Shown here piece after piece: positions 25,724 to 34,172 of a stretch of 64,000 nucleotides of DNA (positions are counted from its first letter, which is position 1; every line of letters starts with the position of its first letter). Made by a program: the position numbers and the translations under genes. Source of the DNA: Bdellovibrio svalbardensis (GTDB lineage: Bacteria; Bdellovibrionota; Bdellovibrionia; Bdellovibrionales; Bdellovibrionaceae). The DNA is taken from positions 372,001 through 436,000 of the forward strand of contig NZ_JANRMI010000002.1 in NCBI RefSeq assembly GCF_029531655.1. The letters are read 5' to 3'. Under the pieces are notes generated by a model. It saw only the letters and a program-made list of their open reading frames with translations, did not search any database and had not been told where the DNA came from.

Positions 25724-28700
25724 TGAAACACCTAATGTCTTCCCTTGTTTTGTCCTTGTCGGTGGCCCTGTCAGTAGGAGCTCAGGGGGCTGATCCTTTT
25801 TCTGATGCTCAATGGGGACTTAATAATCAAGGCCTGCCGCAAACTATCGATTTGGACCCTTTGCATATCTATCGAATGCAGGCCCGAGCTGGAGAGGACG
25901 TTCGCCTTCCCGCACCGTCTAAGGCTGCAAAAAAAATAATCGTCGCAGTTTTGGATACAGGGATTCAAAAAGATCACCCGGATCTTCAGGGTATCATTCA
26001 TCGCAATGAATCAGAGTGTAAGGCCTTGGAAAAGTTCAATGCCTGCCTTGCAGAAAAAGAACGCAAAGAATGTGAAGCAAAATGGATGGATTTAAAAAAT
26101 CCGGAAGTGGACCAGGATAAGAATGGTTATCCCTTGGATTGCCAGGGGTGGAGTCTTCTTGGCGGTGTGAACGCAGCAAATATCATGGGTCGTCCTGACT
26201 ATGACGATACTCAAGGTCACGGCACTCATGTTGCGGGAGTTATTGCTGCGATTGCGGATAATAACATCGGCGTCCGCGGCTTAAGTCAAAATGTCGAAAT
26301 TCTACCAGTACAGGTTATTGGCAATGGACCCAGCGAGCCGATGAAGCCCTTGTCTATTACGGATTCTCCGACTGAAGAAGGCAAAGCTGAGATCAATCGC
26401 AACCTGGGGGATATGGTTTCTCGAGGTGTGATCTATGCGATGCGCTCTGGAGCCAAGGTTATCAACTTTTCTATGGGTTGGCCTCAGGTCGTAGACTCTG
26501 AGTTTATGCGTCAGGTGATCGCTGAAGCTCAGGCCCGCGGTGTGATCATCGTGGCTGCTGCCGGTAATGACTCCACTCGTGCCTTGCTCCGTCCTTGTGC
26601 CTACAAGAACGTGATCTGTGTCGGCGCGGCCGGTCCGGACGGCGCCATGGCGCATTTCTCTAATTTCGGAAGTGGTGTCGATATCGTTGCGCCCGGAGTG
26701 AACATCCTAAGCACATATCCAGAAAGCAAGCGTCCGATCCGCTTCCGTTCCACATTGGGTTATGAATTCTTGTCGGGGACATCTCAGGCAACTCCTTTCG
26801 TGACGGCGGCCGTGGCCGAAATGTTATCGCGTGGTATTCCTGCTGAGGAAATCTATCCACGTTTGGTTTTGGGAGCACGACCTCTACAAACCAACTTGAG
26901 TCTGATCGAGGGGCTCCCAAATAAGACACCGGAGTCGTTGAAACCGGAAAAAGAAGTTTATCAAAAATATGCAATCGCCGGAAATATGGATCTGGAGAAT
27001 TCATTGAAGGTTGTCGCACAACCTTTGATCGTGCCAGCAATTAAAGAAAAAACCGAAATCCTTTGGGACCGTAAAAGTAAAGATCTGAGTTATCAGATTT
27101 CTTTCGTTAACAAGTGGCAGGCGGTTGATATTGCGCAAGTTAAGATGAATGCGCAGTTCATCAAGCCTCACCCTGAAGCTGTTCGTCCTTGGATTACGGG
27201 GATTAAAGAAGCCGCTCCGTATCCTGCAGTTTGGAATATGGGTGAAGAAAGAAATTTCGTCGTTTCAATGCAGATCGTTGACACTTCGGATGCTTCTCAA
27301 TCACGCATTCCAAGTGAGCTGGATCTGACCGTGGATGTGAGTGTGAACTCGCAAGAATCACGTCGTTATGTCTTTGAAAATGAAGTCACTGTGGCAATCA
27401 ATCCAGACACTGTGGCTTCAGATATTCGTACTTTGAAAATCAACGGCATGCCAGTGGGAGTTCGTACCTCGTTCATGCCCGTGGATCAAAACTTGGATGG
27501 TCGTCCCGAGTTGCGTGACTATTTCGCCGTATCTCAGGATAAAAACAAATGGCAGCTATGGTTGGTGGGAAATCAAGGGAACGATTCTTACAACACCGTA
27601 GGTGGAACAAAAATTCGTATCGACGGCAACTCCGACAATTTCAACGAGCAGGTCATGGCTCGCATGGACATGAACGGGGATGGCCAAAGTGATTATGTTT
27701 TAGGTGTCTATGAAGATAAAAGCGAAGAGGAGGAAGCGACCAGCTCTCCAACAAGCTTCTTTGTCTTCGACAATAAAATGAAGCTTCTTGAGAGTTTCCG
27801 CTACGAAAGCGATATGGCGCAAATGCCATTCGAAATCTTCTGGCAGAAGGTGGGAGCCACTAAGCGCCCGGCTTGGGTGGGGGGCGGTAAAGATCCTGCA
27901 AAGACGCGCAAGCTGCGCGACCGTTGGGAGAATCCTGACAACAATGAATCTCTCAAAATGCGCTTCTACTATTTGAATGAAAAGAATGAGTTGAAGGCGA
28001 TCGAAGAGTACCAGGGTTATAAAATCATCGACATCATTCAGCCTCGCCAGGAGCAGGCGGCGCAAGGGCGTGTTCCGGTTCTTTTGGCGAAAAATCAGGG
28101 CACCGAAGCGAAGCCGTCCTATTTATATAGCTTTGCCGTGGCTGAAGTTGTGGATGGCCAGGTTCAAAACTTTATGGAGTTGGATCTTTTTGCCAACAAA
28201 GACACTTATAGAAATATTTTGGATACTCTCGTTGGCGAGGTGAAATCATTAGATTATGGCAATGACGAATATGCTGGTAGCTTTTGGTTCGGTGAAGGAC
28301 TAAATCGTCAGCAAAGATTGTCGATCTTTGATAACAAGAACTGGGAGCTTTTGGATCAGCAGCTTGCAGCTCAGCGGTCCCAATTTGACTCCGCATTGCG
28401 CGTCAGAGCGGCTTACTCGGGGCAAAATCGCAAGGGTGCTTTTGTCCTTACGAACTCCGAAATTGAGTACCATGACCTGGTCACTGGAGGCGTTTTAAGT
28501 AAGAGCATGGAACGCTATACTTTCTTCCCTGCCAGTCTGATGACGGCACTTTATAACCCACTAACGCTCAGTGACTCGCGCGATGCGAAAACGAAGCTGC
28601 CAGCCCTCTTCACAACGGAGTCTTCAGGGCTCAGTCGTGGTGTCAAAATGTTGGTACCGGTTTTTGCAAAGGATGGAACTGCGGTTGAACTGGTGTCACC

Positions 28701-28833
28701 GGCGCGCTTGAGATTTAAGTCTTTGGCGGGATGCAAGCCACTCGATACTCCGGTGTTTGAGGGGCAGCAAGGGGCACACTCTTTCGACTACTTCTGCGGG
28801 AGTAAAATCTTGCGGGTGAAACTGAGCTACTAA
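25723..28833 (+). CDS. Subtilisin-like serine protease (S8 family) with C-terminal extension
   Basis: A 1036-residue exported protease. After a signal peptide (VLSLSVALSVGAQGAD) the S8 catalytic triad is complete: AVLDTGIQ (Asp near 78), QGHGTHVAG (His near 166) and LSGTSQATPF (Ser near 351), with the oxyanion Asn in VAAAGNDST. The catalytic domain runs from about 70 to 390; a 600-residue C-terminal part is beta-rich and contains DMNGDGQSDYV and DQNLDGRPELRDY, the pattern of FG-GAP/EF-hand-like calcium-binding repeats. Unusual inserted loop with several Cys between the Asp and His regions (ECKALEKFNACLAEKERKEC). Translationally coupled to the 1148-aa upstream gene. Likely an exported degradative protease. 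Confidence 0.88.
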   Translation: MKHLMSSLVLSLSVALSVGAQGADPFSDAQWGLNNQGLPQTIDLDPLHIYRMQARAGEDVRLPAPSKAAKKIIVAVLDTGIQKDHPDLQGIIHRNESECKALEKFNACLAEKERKECEAKWMDLKNPEVDQDKNGYPLDCQGWSLLGGVNAANIMGRPDYDDTQGHGTHVAGVIAAIADNNIGVRGLSQNVEILPVQVIGNGPSEPMKPLSITDSPTEEGKAEINRNLGDMVSRGVIYAMRSGAKVINFSMGWPQVVDSEFMRQVIAEAQARGVIIVAAAGNDSTRALLRPCAYKNVICVGAAGPDGAMAHFSNFGSGVDIVAPGVNILSTYPESKRPIRFRSTLGYEFLSGTSQATPFVTAAVAEMLSRGIPAEEIYPRLVLGARPLQTNLSLIEGLPNKTPESLKPEKEVYQKYAIAGNMDLENSLKVVAQPLIVPAIKEKTEILWDRKSKDLSYQISFVNKWQAVDIAQVKMNAQFIKPHPEAVRPWITGIKEAAPYPAVWNMGEERNFVVSMQIVDTSDASQSRIPSELDLTVDVSVNSQESRRYVFENEVTVAINPDTVASDIRTLKINGMPVGVRTSFMPVDQNLDGRPELRDYFAVSQDKNKWQLWLVGNQGNDSYNTVGGTKIRIDGNSDNFNEQVMARMDMNGDGQSDYVLGVYEDKSEEEEATSSPTSFFVFDNKMKLLESFRYESDMAQMPFEIFWQKVGATKRPAWVGGGKDPAKTRKLRDRWENPDNNESLKMRFYYLNEKNELKAIEEYQGYKIIDIIQPRQEQAAQGRVPVLLAKNQGTEAKPSYLYSFAVAEVVDGQVQNFMELDLFANKDTYRNILDTLVGEVKSLDYGNDEYAGSFWFGEGLNRQQRLSIFDNKNWELLDQQLAAQRSQFDSALRVRAAYSGQNRKGAFVLTNSEIEYHDLVTGGVLSKSMERYTFFPASLMTALYNPLTLSDSRDAKTKLPALFTTESSGLSRGVKMLVPVFAKDGTAVELVSPARLRFKSLAGCKPLDTPVFEGQQGAHSFDYFCGSKILRVKLSY

Positions 28834-28890
28834 AAAAGTATTTGAAACGGTTAAGAAGAATACAAAACGATTATGGGGAGGAACCATCAG

Positions 28891-29796
28891 ATGAAAAATG
28901 TAGTAAGAGCTTTATTAGCGACAGCAGTAGTTACTGGATTCGCAGCCTGCGGTGGCGGCGGTGGTGGAGGCGGCGGCGGCGGCGGCCAAGTTATCTACTA
29001 TCCGTATGAAACTGTTTACGGTGATGTTTGTAAGGGACAAGAGGCAACTCCTGGTTGCACATTCTCTACGACAACGGGTCAAAGAATTAAAGTGACTGCC
29101 GATCCAGACTATAACAAATACGGAACTGGTTCTGACGATCTTTGGTACGTAAAATTCGACTCTACGGGAACTGCGGCAGTGTATGATGATTTGGGACACT
29201 TCCAATACTATGCGGATGTTTCTAAATTCGCAGGTTATGTTGGCGGTACAACTATCGGTGTAGGCACAACAGGTTTCTATTGGGAAAATATCAACAACGG
29301 AACTTATTGGTTGGGGAAAAACGGAGTTCTTTACTCTGCAAACTCTTTGGACTCAAACTACGGTCAAGCTATCAATGAACAAGGTTCAAACTCTGCTTCC
29401 GATTCAAACTTCGCTGCTTTGAATTCTGAATCAAACAAGAAAATTGTTAAAATGGCTGCTGCTAAGCTGGTAAAAGACTATGGATTCAAACAAGACAAAG
29501 CGACTGCAGTTGCTTCTGCTTTGAATTCTTGGGCGGTTGCTGCTGCTGAACGCGGTACAACTTCTGAAAAAGATATGGATAAAACTTTTAAAGCAGTATT
29601 CGGAGTTCAGTTCTCTGACGCTTTGGCTGCGGTAAAAGATCTTTCTTTGGGTGACAACTCTGGCATGCAGGATGTGACTAACAGATCTGCACAAGCTTTG
29701 GGCTTGAAACCTTACCAAGCTCAAAAGTTCATGAAAGGCATGTACAAAAAAGCTTTGGCAGGCTGGGGCTACGACGAATCAAGCTTCAACTGGTAA
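28891..29796 (+). CDS. Lipoprotein with 12-residue poly-glycine tract
   Basis: A 301-residue lipoprotein. Lipobox TGFAAC is immediately followed by twelve glycine codons, six of them consecutive GGC, then a Tyr/Gly-rich domain and a helical C-terminal domain (KKIVKMAAAKLVKDYGF, KPYQAQKFMKGMYKKALAG). I recognise no family. The GGN run is a likely slippage-prone or flexible linker tethering the protein at the membrane surface. ATG at 28891 is served by a strong GGGGAGGA site; a frame start 18 nt upstream has no leader. The gene follows the subtilase by 58 nt and is ended by a strong terminator at 29820, so it may be the third gene of the same operon. Confidence 0.7.
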   Translation: MKNVVRALLATAVVTGFAACGGGGGGGGGGGGQVIYYPYETVYGDVCKGQEATPGCTFSTTTGQRIKVTADPDYNKYGTGSDDLWYVKFDSTGTAAVYDDLGHFQYYADVSKFAGYVGGTTIGVGTTGFYWENINNGTYWLGKNGVLYSANSLDSNYGQAINEQGSNSASDSNFAALNSESNKKIVKMAAAKLVKDYGFKQDKATAVASALNSWAVAAAERGTTSEKDMDKTFKAVFGVQFSDALAAVKDLSLGDNSGMQDVTNRSAQALGLKPYQAQKFMKGMYKKALAGWGYDESSFNW

Positions 29797-29819
29797 TCTA
29801 AATACAGTCCGAACTTCAA

Positions 29820-29853
29820 AAACCCCGCACTTAAAAACTGCGGGGTTTTTTTA
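29820..29853 (+). terminator. Rho-independent terminator
   Basis: Stem AACCCCGCA / TGCGGGGTT, loop of nine, followed by TTTTTTT. The A-run on the left lets it act on both strands. Ends the poly-glycine lipoprotein gene. Confidence 0.92.
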
Positions 29854-29877
29854 TGTGCTATCTAAATGGCAGACGGC

Positions 29878-29904
29878 CCAAAAGGTGCCTGCTTCTTTTT
29901 TGGG
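29878..29904. repeat. Degenerate AAAAGGTGCC-type palindrome
   Basis: CCCAAAA and TTTTGGG arms flank GGTGCCTGCTTCTT. The left half is identical to the left half of the perfect palindrome at 2299 (AAAAGGTGCC), the right half is degraded. Located between convergent genes. Confidence 0.5.
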
Positions 29905-29944
29905 TCTACAGAGCGTCAATTGAATCATCGGCTCTAATTGCAAT

Positions 29945-30685
29945 TTAATCTTTAACCCACATGGACAAGAAGCCACCTTCTACAAACTGGTTGTATTTTA
30001 AGGTCCATGTTTTGGGAACTTTGCCGCCATATCCGTGGAAGGTGATAAGGACGCTCCCTTTTTTTAGGTTCTTTAGCTCTTCAAAAATTTTGGCCGTGTA
30101 TTCTAAGAAAAACTTCCTATCCAACTCAATCGTCTTGTCGATAATCAAGGTTTCAGAATAGCAGACATGTTCTTGGAAGGGGTTGTAGAGGTAGATGATG
30201 TCGTAGTCCGCAAACTTCACCTCGTGAATGTTGCGTTGTTCGAAGGTGATGCGGTGGAGGGCATTCGTTTGAATAATTTCCTGGCTGATCTTAACTAGGC
30301 TTTCTCTTTGCTCAACACCATAAATTTCCAAGTCGGTCAGATATCTTAACAGAATACAGAGCTTGCCAACACCACTGCCGGCATCAAGAAATTTTTTGTT
30401 CTGGTAGGGACTCAGCCATTTGGCCACAAGCTGGGCAACGTTGATGGAGGTCCATTGGGCCGAGGACAGGAAGCGGTGGAGTGGGGGGAGGATCTGATCA
30501 AATTCTAAATCATCTATTAAGCTCTCCACGGAGGTGGGAGAGGGGGGGATTCCGAGCTCGAGGAACGACTTTTGGAGCTTCTGAACAAAATCTTCGGAGA
30601 TCTTGGGGGCTCTTTTGAAATCCTCAGAGAATATGTCATCTGAAGTAGCTGGTGAATTATCTGGTGATGCGTTTGGCGGCTTCAT
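29945..30685 (-). CDS. SAM-dependent methyltransferase-like protein
   Basis: A 247-residue protein with a class I methyltransferase core. Motif I is FLDAGSGVGKL near residue 117, followed by LEIYGVEQRESLV and, in the position of motif IV, IIYLYNPFQ. About 100 residues upstream form a mostly helical N-terminal region (VQKLQKSFLELGIPPSPTSV) of unknown function. The substrate is unknown. The start at 30685 (ATG) has a poor ribosome binding site; the frame is open to a TTG at 30781, where a short hydrophobic segment (FFSAAIGIFYDIFF) could represent a membrane anchor if used. Convergent with the lipoprotein gene at 28891. Confidence 0.7.
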   Translation of the reverse strand: MKPPNASPDNSPATSDDIFSEDFKRAPKISEDFVQKLQKSFLELGIPPSPTSVESLIDDLEFDQILPPLHRFLSSAQWTSINVAQLVAKWLSPYQNKKFLDAGSGVGKLCILLRYLTDLEIYGVEQRESLVKISQEIIQTNALHRITFEQRNIHEVKFADYDIIYLYNPFQEHVCYSETLIIDKTIELDRKFFLEYTAKIFEELKNLKKGSVLITFHGYGGKVPKTWTLKYNQFVEGGFLSMWVKD

Positions 30686-30847
30686 AACCGGAGGTCCAGA
30701 GAAGCTAGACTTAGATAAAAAAGTTCTTCTGGAAAAAAATATGTCATAGAATATTCCTATAGCAGCAGAAAAGAAGGTCAATACAATACTGCGAAGCTTT
30801 AGTTTCGCTGCGGCCTTTTTTGGTGAGCTAATAAGGACTTTGAGGAC

Positions 30848-31594
30848 ATGCTTTACGGAAACGAATCAATATCTCACTACACCAAAAGTAACATCGCAAT
30901 CTGGATGCTGATGGCCTTTCAAGCGGGGCTATTAAATATTGGTGGCTTTATGGCTTGCCATCGCTTTGTTTCCCACGTCACGGGATTTGCCACCTTCTTT
31001 GGCTACGAGCTCAGTCAAAAAGAGCAAGCACATCATGCGGTGGGGATGCTTGTTGTGCCATTGTTCTTTTTATTTGGGGCCATGTTGAGCGGGCAGTTGG
31101 TCGACATTCGCTTAAAGCTTCATAAAAAGCCAAAATACTATATTACTTTTGGACTCATCTTTTTGCTCTGTGCCTTTGTGGCCTTTGGGGGGCTGCTGGG
31201 ATTCTTCGGAGTCTTTGGTGAACCCTTGGAATCATCAAGAGATTATACTCTGCTGATTCTATTGTGTCTGATCTGCGGAATTCAGAATGGAACTATCACA
31301 ACGGTTTCACGTTCAGTCATCCGCACCACGCACTTGACGGGAATTACAACAGACTTGGGCATTGGCTTGATACGTCTTTTAAATCGTCACAAGCTCGATG
31401 AACCAATGGGCAATGAATTCGACGCGATCTTAATGCGGACAGGGATTATCTTTCACTTTGGTTTGGGCTCTGTTCTGGGCGCCTTCGTCTTTAGTGCTTT
31501 CGGCCACGGAGGTTTTCTTATTCCCGTTGTGACCTCGGGAGTTCTCTTCTGGACGATGTTTTACTTCCAAGTTTGGAAAAGTAAAACAGCTTGA
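30848..31594 (+). CDS. DUF1275 (YoaK) family membrane protein
   Basis: A 248-residue inner-membrane protein with six hydrophobic segments. It opens with a soluble tail, then AFQAGLLNIGGFMACHRFVS with HVTGFATFFG, and later CGIQNGTITTVSRSVIRTTH with LTGITTDLGIGL, which are the characteristic DUF1275 signatures (a ...THxTG...TD pattern in each half). Family members are uncharacterised transporters. The ATG at 30848 has TGAGGA immediately upstream. Followed by a bidirectional terminator at 31601. Confidence 0.9.
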   Translation: MLYGNESISHYTKSNIAIWMLMAFQAGLLNIGGFMACHRFVSHVTGFATFFGYELSQKEQAHHAVGMLVVPLFFLFGAMLSGQLVDIRLKLHKKPKYYITFGLIFLLCAFVAFGGLLGFFGVFGEPLESSRDYTLLILLCLICGIQNGTITTVSRSVIRTTHLTGITTDLGIGLIRLLNRHKLDEPMGNEFDAILMRTGIIFHFGLGSVLGAFVFSAFGHGGFLIPVVTSGVLFWTMFYFQVWKSKTA

Positions 31595-31600
31595 GAATAA

Positions 31601-31640
31601 AAAAGGCTGCGCTCTCTTCGAGGCAGCCTTTTTGTTTTTT
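31601..31640. terminator. Bidirectional Rho-independent terminator
   Basis: Stem AAAAGGCTGC / GCAGCCTTTT with a 12-nt loop, T-run on the right and A-run on the left. Sits between the convergent DUF1275 and beta-barrel genes. Confidence 0.9.
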
Positions 31641-31654
31641 AGTGAAGAAAATAT

Positions 31655-32347
31655 CTAGAAATAAGCGAAGATCCCCAAGGAAGAAGAAAAGCCAGAAACC
31701 GTGGTTGTGCCAAGGGTTGTCGAACTTTGTCTTTGATAGATGTAGCCCGCATCCAGTCTGAAGCCATAAGGTCCCCCCGTAGGGAACCATTTCACAAAAG
31801 GCCCGACAAAAACTTCGAACAGATCGTATTTGAAATCATCAACAACTGTTGTTGATCCGGGATCGTGTTGACCGAAATCACCGATTACGCCCAAGCCGTA
31901 CAAGAAAGCCTCGCCAGGTATGTTGGAGATCATATTGTAATCGCCGAAAGCGCCGATTTTAAATGTTGTCGCGGTGGCGCTGGCAATCGTGGAGTTGTAA
32001 GAGAAAACCGGGCCCAATTCAAAAGTCCCAAAATTCCATCCAAAGCGGGTGCTCAAGTCGATTTGCGTGACGTTCACTGAATTGGCAGCATCTGACTTCA
32101 CATTGCCGAGGTTGAAACTTAGACCAACCAAATATTTGCGGTTGTTTGCCGAGGACTCCTCACCAAACTCATCCGGCGAGATCAATTCATAGGTGGTCCC
32201 TGGGGTGAGGGTGCCCGTGAATTCAACAATGGCTTTGTTGCCTTGAATTTTGCGAACTTTGATCTTTTGCGCATGAGCGGCCATCGAAAAACTCATGAGT
32301 GCGGCAAGGACGAGCAAAGGGTGGGCAAGATATTTGATCTGTCTCAT
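31655..32347 (-). CDS. Outer-membrane beta-barrel protein, 230 aa
   Basis: An exported protein with signal peptide LAALMSFSMAAHAQ, a short periplasmic-looking module (KIKVRKIQGNKAIVEFTG), then alternating amphipathic beta strands (FELGPVFSY, TFKIGAFGDY, FVGPFVKWFP, YGFRLDAGY) ending in the outer-membrane signature SSLGIFAYF with a terminal aromatic residue. This is typical of a small porin-like or OmpA/OmpW-like barrel. No further family assignment. The ATG at 32347 is preceded by AAGGATC. Divergent from the HD-GYP gene. Confidence 0.75.
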   Translation of the reverse strand: MRQIKYLAHPLLVLAALMSFSMAAHAQKIKVRKIQGNKAIVEFTGTLTPGTTYELISPDEFGEESSANNRKYLVGLSFNLGNVKSDAANSVNVTQIDLSTRFGWNFGTFELGPVFSYNSTIASATATTFKIGAFGDYNMISNIPGEAFLYGLGVIGDFGQHDPGSTTVVDDFKYDLFEVFVGPFVKWFPTGGPYGFRLDAGYIYQRQSSTTLGTTTVSGFSSSLGIFAYF

Positions 32348-32477
32348 AATGATCCTTATTGGGCTAGACTAAAGTTTTTCAATCTGCGGAGGCCCTGTCA
32401 AGTGGGACTGTCAGCAGGGCTGGTAAAGTTTGTTTATGAAACTCCGACAAGTCTTAGAGGGAATGAAAGGGGATCTG

Positions 32478-33125
32478 ATGTCGTCAAGCTGGGGAGATAT
32501 TCCTGCGTGGGCTTATGAGTCCGCTCAAGCTCTTATGCAAGCTTTGAAAATCGTTGATCCGGTGACCTACGCCCATTGTTGTCGTGTCGGGGAGATGTCT
32601 CGCAAACTTGCGCGCGACTCAGGACTTAACGAGTACGAGCAGAAGCTGGCGGAATTCGCAGGTCTCTTTCATGACATTGGTAAAATGGGTGTTTCTCAAG
32701 ACATCATTGCAAAACCAGGCAAACTTGATGATCGGGAACTCGCGATCATGAAGAGTCATCCCGTTCTCAGTGAAGAAATCGTGCAGCCGTTGGCGAAGCA
32801 CAACTTCTTTGCGGGAATTCTTCCTGGCATCCGCGGTCATCATGAGCGAGTCGATGGCACAGGTTATCCAGATAAAAAACTAGGCGACGAGATCCCGGTT
32901 CTTGCGCGGATTATCCTCGTTGTAGACACTTACGATGCGATGTCGCAAACCAGAGCTTATCGCAAGGGACTTCCTGATGACGTTGTTTATGAAGAGCTCA
33001 AGCGTTGTTCAGGCACTCAATTCGACTCGCAACTTGTGAACATCTTCCTAAAAGCCCATCCAGGCTGGAAGACGCAAGAGAGTGATCAAGAGACCCTTCA
33101 TCAACTCATTAAAAAAGTGGCTTAG
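32478..33125 (+). CDS. HD-GYP domain cyclic-di-GMP phosphodiesterase
   Basis: HD-GYP proteins hydrolyse the second messenger c-di-GMP. The 215-residue protein is essentially one domain. The HD pair is at His65-Asp66 (FHDIGKMGV), with the GYP motif HHERVDGTGYP near residue 119-129 and the DTYDAMSQTRAYRK helix after it. All ligands look intact, so it should be catalytic. It has no REC or sensor domain, which leaves it constitutively active or regulated by partners. Start ATG at 32478 is served by AAAGGGG; in-frame ATGs at 32436 and 32463 exist but lack a well-spaced site. Bdellovibrio uses c-di-GMP to switch between predation and growth. Confidence 0.88.
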   Translation: MSSSWGDIPAWAYESAQALMQALKIVDPVTYAHCCRVGEMSRKLARDSGLNEYEQKLAEFAGLFHDIGKMGVSQDIIAKPGKLDDRELAIMKSHPVLSEEIVQPLAKHNFFAGILPGIRGHHERVDGTGYPDKKLGDEIPVLARIILVVDTYDAMSQTRAYRKGLPDDVVYEELKRCSGTQFDSQLVNIFLKAHPGWKTQESDQETLHQLIKKVA

Positions 33126-33245
33126 GTACGGACACACTTTTGGTGTCGCAGACGCGTTATTCGCGGAGAACGGTACAGACATACTTTTGGTAGTGCCAGT
33201 CGTCACTTCGTGCCGCGCTAGCACTACCAAAAGAATGTCCGTACC
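33125..33245. repeat. Inverted and direct repeat array of the AAAGGTAC family
   Basis: Three related 25-nt units. Copy 1 (33125-33149) and copy 2 (33172-33196) are direct repeats; copy 3 (33221-33245) is inverted. Copies 2 and 3 match at 23 of 25 positions across a 24-nt spacer and would form a long hairpin. All share GGTACnGACAnnCTTTTGGT. The array begins at the HD-GYP stop codon and faces the convergent DUF1338 gene, so it may stop transcription from both sides. Confidence 0.85.
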
Positions 33246-33251
33246 TTTGAA

Positions 33252-34055
33252 CTATTTTTGTTTGTTCGTGCTTTCGAAGATTTTGTCGGCGGATTTTGCG
33301 ACGAATCCTTGGTAGAGCTTTCCATCTTCCATTTTATAGCGCTTCGCAAATTCATAGTAACAACCAGGAATATTGAAAGTGCCATCGCTGAATTTCACAG
33401 GAATTTCAGACGCCATTGTTGAGCTTTGCTCGAGATAGTCCGCTGGAGTGCCTTTTACTTCGCCACCAGAGGCATTGAGAACCACACCGTTTGATTTCAA
33501 CCAGCTATTGAGCTCAGAAACTTCAGCGAACTTTTTAAGAGCATTGATATTCACAGTGAAGTGATTTGGACGGAAGCCGTAAGCCGCAACCCAAGATGCG
33601 TATTCACTTTCCTTGGCAAGTTCGGAATACAACGCATGACTCATTTCCCAAGGACGCCCGCACATCGCGAAAGTTTCGCTGTCGATCAACTCTTGCGGAA
33701 TGCTTTCGATAAGTTTGGTCATCGTTTCACGAACAAAGGGCGAGACCTTTTCCAGCTCCAATTCACTGATAAAAATCTTCGGCATGTTTTCGTTTGGATG
33801 TTGGAAGTGTTTTGCGTAAAGTTTCTTCTCAGTGAAGATATACTCTTGTGCCGCTTCAACATAACCCAATTTGATAAATTGTTTTGCCAGGGATTTGATG
33901 CCCAAACGAGGGTGGTTGAAGGTGCGAAGAGCAATATGATCATTCAAGACGGTTTCGCCTTGTCCTACGAAAAGGTCGTAGATACGTTTCGCTGCTGGAT
34001 TGAGTTGGCAGTAATCAACCCACATTTTGTCCAAAAGTGTTTCAAGACTCATCAT
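33252..34055 (-). CDS. DUF1338 family protein (2-oxoadipate dioxygenase/decarboxylase-like)
   Basis: A 267-residue protein of the DUF1338 (HglS/YdcJ) family, whose characterised member converts 2-oxoadipate to D-2-hydroxyglutarate with Fe(II) during lysine catabolism. Visible family features are NDHIALRTF (His candidate ligand), GFRPNHFTVNI (second His), ASGGEVKG, EQSSTMA and GCYYEFAKRY (Glu). It is shorter than the 450-residue HglS type, corresponding to the compact version. The ATG at 34055 has AGGAG at a good distance; the frame extends upstream to 34208 without similarity. Convergent with the HD-GYP gene; the start lies close to the divergent carboxypeptidase gene. Confidence 0.82.
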   Translation of the reverse strand: MMSLETLLDKMWVDYCQLNPAAKRIYDLFVGQGETVLNDHIALRTFNHPRLGIKSLAKQFIKLGYVEAAQEYIFTEKKLYAKHFQHPNENMPKIFISELELEKVSPFVRETMTKLIESIPQELIDSETFAMCGRPWEMSHALYSELAKESEYASWVAAYGFRPNHFTVNINALKKFAEVSELNSWLKSNGVVLNASGGEVKGTPADYLEQSSTMASEIPVKFSDGTFNIPGCYYEFAKRYKMEDGKLYQGFVAKSADKIFESTNKQK

Positions 34056-34172
34056 ATCAAATCTCCTATTGCCGACAAGATTACCCCTCTTGGAGGGGGC
34101 GAGCAAATGGAAGGACATGGCTGTGAGCGTTAATGTTTGGAGGTAGAGAATATATCGCCAACAATATCGTCC

